Origin: Cryobacterium sp. MLB-32
GTDB lineage: Bacteria; Actinomycetota; Actinomycetes; Actinomycetales; Microbacteriaceae
NCBI RefSeq assembly: GCF_000738085.1
Contig: NZ_JPRS01000002.1
Location: 1-64,000 of the forward strand
Direction: 5' to 3'
DNA length: 64,000 nucleotides
This document shows positions 45,521-53,486 of the stretch, one piece after another. The stretch's first letter is position 1; every line of letters begins with the position of its first letter. A program made the position numbers and the translations under genes. The notes beneath the pieces are model-generated. The model did no database searches and had not been told where the DNA came from. It worked only from the letters and a program-made list of their open reading frames with translations.

Positions 45521-45524
45521 GATG

Positions 45525-46379
45525 CTATCCGGTGCCGGTTTCCCCGGTTGTCGGCGTTCCGGATAGGACCCCGGGGATGAGCGAACGCACCGAGTCCGGC
45601 AGGGTCGACAGAAGCACGACGTCGACGCGGCGATTCATGGCCATATCGGCCAGTGTCGAACCAGTGGATTCGGGGCGGGCCGCCCCGTAGCCGATCGCGG
45701 CGATCCGTTCCTGCTGCACGCCACCCTGTTCCACGAGACGACGGAGCACCCGCGTGCTTCGCCCTGCCGAGAGCTCCCAGTCTGTGGCGAAGTTCACGGT
45801 TTCTCCGTGCTTGTCGGCATGTCCCTCCACCGAAATCTCCCGATCACTCGCCACGAGCACCGGGGCCATCGCATCCAGAATAGAGATGGCCGTCGCGCTC
45901 AAATCAGCACGGTCAGGGGCGAAGAAGGTCTCGGACCCGACGAGTCCCACGGTGAGTCCGCGCTCATCGACCGCGAACTGAACGAGGTCGGCGAGGCCAA
46001 CCGCGGCCAGGTTGGCGGTGATCTGGGCCTTCACGTCGACGAGACTTTCCACCTCGGCGGTCGCCAGTTGCGCGTCGGTGGCCGGCGAGTCCGTGGGCGC
46101 TGCGCCGGCGAAGGCCTCCGCGTCAGAATTGGCGTGCTCCGCCGGCACCACAACACCCGTCGCCGTATCGATGGAACCGGCCTCCACACTGCCGAATCCG
46201 GTGGCCAGGGAGTTGCGCAACTGCTCGAACTTGTTCTGGTCAACGCTCGACATGGCGAAGAGCACGATAAACATGCACATGAGCACAGTGACCATGTCCA
46301 TGTAGGAGGCCATCCACCGTTCGTCGGGATGCTCCTCATCGTCGCCGCCGAAATTCCGGCGCTTGGTGCGGGAACTCAT
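45525..46379 (-). CDS. motB: Flagellar stator protein MotB
   Basis: 284 aa. A single transmembrane helix carries the ion-binding aspartate D28 in ASYMDMVTVLMCMFIVLF; the periplasmic OmpA-like peptidoglycan-binding domain follows (ISVEGHADKHGETVNFATDWELSAGRS). ATGA overlap with motA. No fliL between motB and fliM. Confidence 0.95.
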   Translation of the reverse strand: MSSRTKRRNFGGDDEEHPDERWMASYMDMVTVLMCMFIVLFAMSSVDQNKFEQLRNSLATGFGSVEAGSIDTATGVVVPAEHANSDAEAFAGAAPTDSPATDAQLATAEVESLVDVKAQITANLAAVGLADLVQFAVDERGLTVGLVGSETFFAPDRADLSATAISILDAMAPVLVASDREISVEGHADKHGETVNFATDWELSAGRSTRVLRRLVEQGGVQQERIAAIGYGAARPESTGSTLADMAMNRRVDVVLLSTLPDSVRSLIPGVLSGTPTTGETGTG

Positions 46380-47194
46380 GCGGCTTCGGGGAGGGAGTCG
46401 TCGTCTTTTTGCTTGGCCGCCTTTGCGGGCTTCGCGGACTTGCCCAGCGCGTCGTCGGAGACCATGGCGCGCAGACGTTCACCGAGCAGGCGCGGCTGGC
46501 TCCCGGACTGAACGGCGAGTGCTCCTTCCATGAGCAAGGTCATCCGGTCGACCTCGATGTCCGCGAGGCGTTTGAGTCGGGAGCCGATCGGAAGCCAGAG
46601 AAAGTTGGCGGAGAGCAGTCCCCAGAGGGTGGCAACGAACGCCGCGGCGATCATCGGCCCGAGCGTGCTGGGCGTGTCGAGGTTCTCGAGTACATGGGTG
46701 AGGGACACGACGGTTCCGACAATGCCGATCGTGGGCGCATAGCCACCAAGACTCGTGAAGAATTTCGCGGCGGATCTGTCGGACCGAGCTCGGGTGGAGA
46801 TCTCGTCCTCAAGGAGCATGCGCAGCTCGTCGCCATCGGTCCCATCGGCGATGTTCTGTAATGCACCACGCAGGAAGGGATCTTTGACGTTGTCGGCCTC
46901 CTGCTCCAGGGAGAGTAGCCCCGAGGTTCGGGCCGTCTCGGCCAGCTGCACGACCTGGTCGATGATCTGGTTGGGTGGAGTGGTCTTTCCCTTGAAAGCA
47001 CGCGGCAGCGATTTGAACGCGAGAACCGCATCCTGAATCGTGCCACCGGCGATGCCCACGGCAAGCGTCGCGCCGAATACCAGGATCATCGGCGCAGGAA
47101 GCATGATGCTCGAGATATGCGATCCCTCGAGTGTGATCATGGCAAAGAGCGCCCCGAAGGCGATGACAATGCCGACCAGTGTTGCCGGATCCAT
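46376..47194 (-). CDS. motA: Flagellar stator protein MotA
   Basis: 272 aa, four membrane helices with ILVFGATLAVGIAGG and the proline-bearing GGYAPTIGIVGTVVSLTHVLENL; the charged cytoplasmic loop contacts FliG. C-terminal Lys/Ala-rich tail. Starts 1 nt inside the flbD stop. Confidence 0.96.
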   Translation of the reverse strand: MDPATLVGIVIAFGALFAMITLEGSHISSIMLPAPMILVFGATLAVGIAGGTIQDAVLAFKSLPRAFKGKTTPPNQIIDQVVQLAETARTSGLLSLEQEADNVKDPFLRGALQNIADGTDGDELRMLLEDEISTRARSDRSAAKFFTSLGGYAPTIGIVGTVVSLTHVLENLDTPSTLGPMIAAAFVATLWGLLSANFLWLPIGSRLKRLADIEVDRMTLLMEGALAVQSGSQPRLLGERLRAMVSDDALGKSAKPAKAAKQKDDDSLPEAA

Positions 47195-47427
47195 CAGATC
47201 CTCCGCGGGCCGCGCGGAAGCTCGCCCGCGTCGGGGTCATAGGCGAGGGAAATTACGCGGGCACGATACTGCGCAATGCGTTCAATGACCTCCTCCATCG
47301 TTTCTGTCACGATGAAGTTCGCCCCGTCCACCATCACCAGGGTGGTGTCGGGATTCGCATGAATGCGCTCGATCAAGTCGGGATTGATCGCAAACTGGCT
47401 GTCGTTAAGCCGCGTAACTACGATCAT
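47194..47427 (-). CDS. flbD: Flagellar protein FlbD (small YlzI-like protein)
   Basis: 77 aa, MIVVTRLNDSQFAINPDLIERIHANPDTTLVMVDG, the short FlbD family found between flgE and motA in many Gram-positives. Function poorly defined. First gene of the flbD-motA-motB unit, which has its own sigma-28-like promoter. Confidence 0.92.
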   Translation of the reverse strand: MIVVTRLNDSQFAINPDLIERIHANPDTTLVMVDGANFIVTETMEEVIERIAQYRARVISLAYDPDAGELPRGPRRI

Positions 47428-47475
47428 GAGTTCATCCCCTGGTACCGAACGACTCCGGTGAGGCGCTACTGAGTA

Positions 47476-47502
47476 CTGTCGGCCGCGCGGCCCCCAGCGT
47501 TA
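47476..47502 (-). promoter_or_regulatory. Sigma-28-like promoter for flbD-motA-motB
   Basis: Minus strand TAAC (47502-47499), 15-nt spacer, GCCGACAG (47483-47476), preceded by CC. One base off the GCCGATAG of the other three. About 45 nt upstream of flbD and directly downstream of the DUF222/HNH remnant. Confidence 0.7.
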
Positions 47503-47627
47503 GGTTCCTCACCCAGGGAGGTATGGCACAGACACCGAGCAGTCGCGCCACCACTCGGGACCTGGCGGCGCAGCTCGACGGGCTCGACACCGAAGAGGCT
47601 CGAGCGTCTACCTCCGGACGCCCGATC

Positions 47628-48954
47628 TCACTGCCGAGGCGCGACCCTCATGCCTGCAGTCGCAGGGACGATCCCAACTTCAGGGCTGATTTGCTCGTCA
47701 GGAGGATGGGGGTTTGGGTCGGGTCGGCGGCGGGCGTTGGAATCAGCCAGAACTCCTGCCCGATGCGGATGATCTTCCAGCCCTTGGATCGAGCTTGTCG
47801 AGATTTCGTTGTGCAACCGGAGGTGATGCGGGCTGCACAGCAGTATCCCCTCGTTCAGGTTGGTCAGTCCGCCCTCCGCCTGCCACAGCCGAAGGTGGTG
47901 AGCTTCTGAGAAGCTCGGTGGCCGCAGGCAGTCCTTCCACATGCACCCGCCGTCTCGAAGCGCCAACGCCGCACGTTGAGCGGTGGTGAACAGCCGTTGC
48001 TCGCGTCCAACATCAAGTACGGTGCCGCTCCGCCCGAACAACACCGGCGTAAACCCGGTGTTGCACACGGTCCGGTCGATGGTGGCGGCGGTGGCGGCGT
48101 CGGGTGTTCCTTCGATGAAGCCGTTGCGAAGAAGCACCAAGCCCGTTGTCGGCTGCGTCGTCGTGGGCGCGGCCGTTGTGCGCCCTGCCGCAGTGGGCGC
48201 GCCCGTCGTGAGCCCTGCCTTCGTGGGCCCTGCCGAAGTAGGCTCGGCCGTCGTGGGCTCGGCCGTCGTGGGCTCGGCCGTCGTGGGCTCGGCCGCAGTG
48301 GGCTCGGCCGCAGTGGGCGCGGCCGTCGGCGCGGGAGGCGATCCCGGCGGCATCGATCGTGTCCCGGCGCTGCCGGGCCGCCTTCGCCGCCTGATCGGCG
48401 TTGAGGGTGCGGCACTCGGCCATGAGATGCTCGATCGCGTCGCTGAGCATCTCCTCCGTCACGCCAAGGGCCCGTTGTCGAGCCTGTCGAGACACGCCGA
48501 GGGCGCGGCGAATGGCCGTTGCGGCGTCGGTGCTGAGTGTTCCGTCGGTCACGGCGTCGCCGAGAGGTGCCAACCACGGCCGGTGAACTTCCACGGGCGG
48601 GGCCTCCGGGTACTCCGCAGCGCGCAGGTCGGCTTCCTTCTGCCTGGCTCGAGCAGCCTCGGCCTCTGTAGCCATGGTGCCGGCCTCGATCAGGCGGCGG
48701 GTGTCGGCTTTGGTTCCGCCGCCTCCTCCTCCGCCGAGGGCCTGCACGTAGTCCTCTGGACTGTTGTATCCCTTCTTTCTTGACAGGCCTTCGCGGCCGA
48801 GCGTCCAGTCGGATCGGCCGGCCATATTCGCCGCCGACAGCGCGTAGGCCGCGGTCACCTCACGCAGATGGTGGGCCATCGCCCGGTGGGCGTTCTCCGA
48901 CCCGTCGTCGGACAACTCCGCGAACGCTCTCGCGGACACATCTGACCGGGCCAA
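47628..48954 (-). pseudogene. Decayed DUF222/HNH endonuclease gene (13E12-type), copy 1
   Basis: The N-terminal DUF222 part (48954 down to about 48345, from LARSDVSARAFAELSDDG to GIASRAD) and the C-terminal HNH part (about 48155 to 47628, with EAHHLRLWQAEGG...LLCSPHHLRLHN) are in different frames. Compared with copy 2 at 62961, it lacks about 100 bp at the 5' end including the start codon and first 15 codons, and about 335 bp between SRAD and the Pro/Thr/Ala linker; 335 is not a multiple of three and explains the frame break. It sits inside the flagellar block between flgE and flbD. Confidence 0.88.
48155..48345. repeat. 15-bp imperfect tandem repeat in the DUF222/HNH linker
   Basis: About 12 units related to GTCGTGGGCTCGGCC (several adjacent units identical at 48242-48300). 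On the coding strand they give a PTTAE/PTAAG-type pentapeptide linker between DUF222 and HNH. Copy 2 shows the same type of linker beginning at the window end. Confidence 0.88.
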
Positions 48955-48964
48955 CGCCCCGCGT

Positions 48965-49010
48965 CGCTGGTCGAGGAGCGCCGTCTACGGCGCGTCTCGA
49001 GACCGCGCAC
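48965..49010. repeat. Dispersed repeat, GGTCTCGAGACGC-type, beside DUF222 copy 1
   Basis: CGCTGGTCGAGGAGCGCC...CTCGAGACCGCGC on the plus strand. The same sequence in reverse orientation is at 62855-62898 beside copy 2. Related to the GGTCTCGATC...TCGACCA core elsewhere. Confidence 0.85.
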
Positions 49011-49094
49011 GGCGCCGTCCACACGCCAGCATCTCAGCACGATTGCGCGGTTCGCCGTCTATCCAGCCCCGTCGGCGCGCAACGCAGGCGCCAT

Positions 49095-49145
49095 ACCCTG
49101 GCGCGGTCTCGATCACTCCTTCGTCGCGCCTCGACCAGCGCCAGG
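49095..49145. repeat. Dispersed repeat forming a hairpin downstream of flgE
   Basis: CCCTGGCGC...GCGCCAGGG arms enclose a copy of the GGTCTCGATCACTCCTTCG core shared with 17234-17272. It lies 20 nt after the flgE stop, so it may also terminate flgE transcripts. Confidence 0.75.
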
Positions 49146-49164
49146 GACGTGTTTGCTCCTGCGA

Positions 49165-50355
49165 CTATCGCTTGAGGTTGGTGAGCTCCTGGAGCACCTC
49201 GTCGGAGGTGGTGATGATGCGGGCGTTGGCCTGGAAGCCGCGCTGGGCGACGATCAGGTTGGTGAACTCCTGCGAGAGATCGACGTTCGACATCTCCAGA
49301 GCGCCACTCTGCAGCGAGCCCAGGCCGGCCGCGCCGGGGGTGCCCAGCTGCGCGGCGCCGGAGTTGAACGTGGTGCGGTAACCGGAGGCACCGGCCTTTT
49401 CGAGACCGCCCGGGTTCGTGAACGTGGCAAGAGCGATACGTCCGATGGCCTGTTGGCCACCGTTGCTGAACAGGCCCACGAGGGTGCCGTCGGCCCCAAG
49501 TGCGAAGGACTCGAGCGTGCCGGCCGCGGAACCGTTCTGGCCCGTGAACGCGACAGTCGTGAGACCAGCGGAGCCTTCGAGCGCGGAGAGGTCGATCGGG
49601 GTTGCAGCCGAGCCGGCCGCGATGGTTGCGGATCCAGCGGCGTTTGTCAGCTTTCCGGCCACAAAGGTGAGAGCCACGGGGGGCGTGGCTGCGTTGTTCA
49701 CATCGGTCACGTTCCAGGTGCCGGCCGCTGCGTCCTTCACAAATCGCAGGGAAACGGTGCTGGCGGCACCCGAGGCATCGAAGACCTCGATATCGCGGAT
49801 GAGTTCGGTTCCGGCGAGGGCGTCGGACGGCAGGTTGCCCCCGACGGTTGCCCCTGTTGTCCTGACCGCCGGGATAATGGCTGCAACGGGCAGGGTGATG
49901 TTTCCGGTGGCGCCGCCCGCGTTGATCACGCCGCCGACAGCGTTCCAGCCCTGCACGATGGCTCCATCGGGCGACACGAGTCGGCCCTGGGCATCGAAAT
50001 CGAAGGCTCCGGCGCGGGTGTAGAGCGTCTCGCCGCCCAGCTGGGTGACGAAGAAGCCGTCGCCCGAGATCATGATGTCGGTAGCGCGTCCAGTGGACTG
50101 AGCGGAACCCTGAGCGAAGTTGGTGGAGATGCCGGCAACCTGCACGCCGAGGCCCACCTGGGCCGGGTTCGTGCCACCAACCGTGGTCTGCGGCCCGCCC
50201 GCGGCCTGCGACATCTGCGAGAGCGTGTCCTGGAACTGCGCGGCGGATGCCTTGAATGCCGTGGTGTTGACGTTGGCGATGTTGTTGCCGGTCACGTCGA
50301 GCATGGCCTGGTGGGCGCGAAGACCGGAGATGCCGGAGTAGAGAGAGCGAAGCAT
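49165..50355 (-). CDS. flgE: Flagellar hook protein FlgE
   Basis: 396 aa. N-terminal MLRSLYSGISGLRAHQAMLDVTGNNIANVNT and C-terminal SNVDLSQEFTNLIVAQRGFQANARIITTSDEVLQELTNLKR are the coiled-coil rod/hook/filament signatures; the middle is the variable hook domain. Starts with ATG 50355; 67-bp gap to flgD. Confidence 0.95.
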   Translation of the reverse strand: MLRSLYSGISGLRAHQAMLDVTGNNIANVNTTAFKASAAQFQDTLSQMSQAAGGPQTTVGGTNPAQVGLGVQVAGISTNFAQGSAQSTGRATDIMISGDGFFVTQLGGETLYTRAGAFDFDAQGRLVSPDGAIVQGWNAVGGVINAGGATGNITLPVAAIIPAVRTTGATVGGNLPSDALAGTELIRDIEVFDASGAASTVSLRFVKDAAAGTWNVTDVNNAATPPVALTFVAGKLTNAAGSATIAAGSAATPIDLSALEGSAGLTTVAFTGQNGSAAGTLESFALGADGTLVGLFSNGGQQAIGRIALATFTNPGGLEKAGASGYRTTFNSGAAQLGTPGAAGLGSLQSGALEMSNVDLSQEFTNLIVAQRGFQANARIITTSDEVLQELTNLKR

Positions 50356-50422
50356 GAGTGCTGCCTTTCGATAAGGACGAAGAAGAAGAATGAGCGGAAT
50401 ACGAATGATTGGGGTGCGGGGA

Positions 50423-50869
50423 TCAGGGCTCGACAGGCTCGACCGACGAGGCTTTCGCGCCGGTCACCCCGGAGATGGCGTCGAGAGCGATGGTCTGCCC
50501 GTTGACCGTGACCTGGGGCACGGAACCGGCATAGGACACGGCCGTGGCTTGCCCGGTGGATTCCACGCCCCCGGCATCGGTGAATGTCACTTCTTGTCCC
50601 ACCAGCGCGGCCGCGGCCATGCGCATCTGCAGGGAGAAATTCTCTTCGTTGGTTGTGGCCAGGGCGTTGAGCTTCTCCATCATGGCCAGCTGGGTCGTCT
50701 GCGCGATCATCTGGTTCGTGTCCATCGGCGAGCTCGGGTCCTGGTTGCGCAGCTGGGTGACCAGCAACGACATAAAGACCTCCGAGTCCATGGTCTGTTT
50801 CGGGGCACGCGTGACCGTGGAGGAATACATTCCGGTTGTCGGTGCGGCGGTAACTGCGGGGATTGTCAC
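50423..50869 (-). CDS. flgD: Hook-capping protein FlgD
   Basis: 148 aa, shorter than enteric FlgD, with the conserved MDSEVFMSLLVTQLRNQDPSSPMDTNQMIAQTTQLAMMEKL. Scaffolds hook polymerisation. Lies right after fliK (14-22 nt depending on the fliK frame). Confidence 0.94.
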   Translation of the reverse strand: MTIPAVTAAPTTGMYSSTVTRAPKQTMDSEVFMSLLVTQLRNQDPSSPMDTNQMIAQTTQLAMMEKLNALATTNEENFSLQMRMAAAALVGQEVTFTDAGGVESTGQATAVSYAGSVPQVTVNGQTIALDAISGVTGAKASSVEPVEP

Positions 50870-50883
50870 GGTCGACCTTCCTG

Positions 50884-52385
50884 TTATGCCATCACGTCGA
50901 TGGTCGATGAAGAGTGGGAGAGAGAACTGCGGGGGCTGCGCGCCACGGGTTCATCACCGGGGCCGTCACGTATTCCGGGCGGCGGCCGTTGCAGGCGGCC
51001 GTCCTGAGCATCCGATCGGGCGTCGTTCGCCTGGCTCTGGGACGACAGATCAAGCTGAGCGTTGAGCCCGCCTCCGGCGAGGTCCCGGCGCAGGTCGGGC
51101 AAAATGGCCCGAAGCGCCTCACGCGCGAGTCGGTGGGAGCGAACAGCTCCACACGGATGTTGTCGCCGGTCACGTGGGCCCGCACAGTGAGCGGTCCGAG
51201 GTTTTCGGGCGTCACTGTGATCGTGAGCACGTGTTCCCCCGGCTTGACGCCGCTGAGAGTGAAGAGTGGCTTCGCAACCTGTGTCGTCAGGGGAACGGGC
51301 ACAGCGGCGGCCGTGGGAGTGACGATGGCGGCAGGGGCCATCGGTGCGCCCAGAGCCGCGGGCGCCGCCGGTCCCACAGCTGCCGCGGCGAGGGACGTAG
51401 ATGCGGATGCCGCCGCGTCCGCCTGCACGATCGTGACCGCCTCGGCCGCGGTGGCACCGGTCGGGCGAATCAGGAAATCGGTGCGGGGAGCGGTACCCGC
51501 AGGCTGCGGAAGCACCGCTCCGGCCGAGGCGGGCGTCGCGGCAGGCAGCGCGGCAGGTACCGCGGCAGGCAGCGCGGCAGGCAGCGCGGTGAGCTGCGGC
51601 GCGGCGGATGCGTCGGTCCTGGTTGGCGACGCGACCGACGTGCCCGGGGCGGGAGGGGGTGTGATGTCGAGGCTCCCGCGAACCCGTGTGGCCAGCGCCG
51701 CCTCAGCCGACGTCTGGACCGACGTCTGGACCGACGCCTGGGCCGACGCTGGCGCAGCGGCCGGAATCGTTAGACCAGCAGTCACAAGCGAAGTCGCCGC
51801 GGCAGCCGTCGTCGTCGCAGCACTCGTCGTCGTCGCAGCGGCCGTCCCAATCGTCCCCGCACCAGCAACCCCAGCAACGGCCGTCGACGGAGCAGCGGTC
51901 GCGGCGACGTCACGGCTGAACACTGGCCAGGCGAATGTCGGTGCCGGTGCGTCGATGGGGCTGGCAGCGGCGGTCGCTTCCACCGTGGCCGCGTCGGTGC
52001 GTTCTGCGGTGGACGCACGGGGTCTAACGGAGGCGTCACCGAATTCGTCGAGGGTAGGTTCTGACCCGGTCGGTGGCTCACCGGCAGCGGTGACCGAATC
52101 GGCCGCGTCCGCACGCACGGAATCGATCGTCGGCCCTGCAGTGACAGACTCCGATCGCGGCGACTTCGCGCGGGAAGAATGCGCGGTGGCCGCCGACGTG
52201 CTGCCGGTCGCCTCGCGGTCGGCAGCATTCTGTGCCGAAGAGTCGGAGCCTGTCCGCTTCATGACAGCGGCGAAGCCGGCGGCGCGCTCCGACGAACCGA
52301 CGCGCGCGGTACCGCTTGGGGAACCACCCTGCCCACCCGTCTGTGCTGCCGGTCGAGCGAGGCTGGAGTTCAGGCTGAAGGTCAC
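50884..52385 (-). CDS. fliK: Flagellar hook-length control protein FliK, apparent C-terminal frameshift
   Basis: Read without correction it is 497 aa ending at 50892. Residues 1-380 are Ala/Pro/Thr-rich, low-complexity, as usual for the FliK ruler. The C-terminal Flg_hook domain starts at HVLTITVTPENLGPLTVRAHVTGDNIRVELFAPTD, but then turns to SRVRRFGPFCPTC. The next frame gives EALRAILPDLRRDLAGGGLNAQLDL and stops at 50884. One missing base in the CG-rich stretch 51117-51126 would restore the domain. Overlaps the NlpC gene by 4 nt. Confidence 0.85.
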
Positions 52386-53035
52386 CGGGCACCGCCAGTC
52401 TCGAATGCAGCGAATGCCGCGCTGAACATGTCGGCGGTTGTGCCGCCGGTGGTCGCCGCCGTGGGGGTCGGGATCACTCGTCGGATCGTGTCGATGTCGG
52501 CATCCGTCATGTACGCGTCAACGAGGCATACTGAGCGGCCGGCATACGGTGCGTGAATGACCTTGTTGTTGCCGGCGTAAATGAGAATGTGGGCGCCGCC
52601 GCCGGTGACGATCAGGTCCCCGGGCTGGGCTTCGGCGAGGGATCCCACCTCGGTACCGATCTTCATCTGTCCGGAAACCAGGCGGGGGACCTCTATGCCC
52701 ACGTCGGCATATACCTTCTGCACGAGGCCGGAACAGTCCATACCGCTCGCGTCTTCCCCACCGAAAACGTAGGGAACACCGAGATACTTCTGGGCGGCGT
52801 TGCTGACGTCTGTGCCGGTCACTCCGGCGCTTCCGGGCAGTGCGGCGCTGCCCGTGGCGGCGCTCCCGGTGGTGCCGATACTGGACGCCAGACTGGCCGC
52901 GAAGGCATCGGCCGAGGCAGCGCTTGAGGCAGCGGATGCCGCGGGTTTTGCGGCCGACTGGGTGCCGCTCATGCGCTGCAACGTCGACTGTATCTGGTCG
53001 ATGCGGCTCAGGGCGTCGGACATGGTCATTGTCAT
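52382..53035 (-). CDS. NlpC/P60 (C40) peptidoglycan hydrolase of the flagellar cluster
   Basis: 217 aa. An Ala/Ser-rich N-terminal half, then an NlpC/P60 domain (from about 78) with catalytic C101 (MDCSGLV), H149 (GGAHILIY) and H161. No signal peptide, so it is probably exported through the flagellar system and opens the wall for the rod, replacing the FlgJ muramidase. ATGA overlaps with fliJ and fliK. Confidence 0.9.
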   Translation of the reverse strand: MTMTMSDALSRIDQIQSTLQRMSGTQSAAKPAASAASSAASADAFAASLASSIGTTGSAATGSAALPGSAGVTGTDVSNAAQKYLGVPYVFGGEDASGMDCSGLVQKVYADVGIEVPRLVSGQMKIGTEVGSLAEAQPGDLIVTGGGAHILIYAGNNKVIHAPYAGRSVCLVDAYMTDADIDTIRRVIPTPTAATTGGTTADMFSAAFAAFETGGAR

Positions 53036-53486
53036 CGCGCACCTCCATCGTCGGTCGTGTCATGCGCGGCCTGGTCGCGATGCCAGCGGGTGGAAGCGAT
53101 CTCATCGAGCACGATCTGCTCGGCGCGCAGGTCCGCCGCAGCCACGGCAGCACTGTGCCGAGCTTCGAGCTTCTCGAGTCCGATCGATTCGGCGCGAGCC
53201 GCGTCAAACACGGACTGCGCCTGCGCGAGGGTAGCGAGGTGCCCCTGACCGAGGGCATCGAGGTCGGCGAGCATGCTCCGAGACGATGCCCGTGCGGCGG
53301 CCATGGCGTTCATCGTCGCGGAGCTGGTGGGTGAGTGGGCTCCCCCGTGTAACAGGCTCGCGCCCGGTCCCGACGGGTCTCGTTGTCTTGCACTCGGGAG
53401 TTGGCTGCGGCGAGTTCGCCCGCGGCCTCGTCCTGCTGCAGGTGGCGAAGGCGCAGCAGCCCGGCCAGGGGAAAGAGGCGCTTCAT
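53032..53486 (-). pseudogene. fliJ: FliJ coiled-coil export protein, apparent single-base frameshift
   Basis: ATG 53486 overlaps the fliI stop (ATGA) and reads MKRLFPLAGLLRLRHLQQDEAAGELAAANSRVQDNETRRDRAR, then fails. From 53358 another frame reads SLLHGGAHSPTSSATMNAMAAARASSRSM to a stop that overlaps the NlpC start (ATGA). One missing base near 53358-53366 restores an all-helical protein of about 151 aa, the normal FliJ size. FliJ helps the FliI/FliH ATPase deliver substrates. Confidence 0.82.

Noticed and set aside
48155-48345. CRISPR-like array
   Set aside because: Units are only 15 bp, directly abutting without unique spacers, and encode a linker in frame with the HNH domain.
50914-52425. 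503-codon plus-strand frame antisense to fliK
   Set aside because: Ala/Val/Gly-rich shadow of the low-complexity FliK ruler; no start signal or domain.
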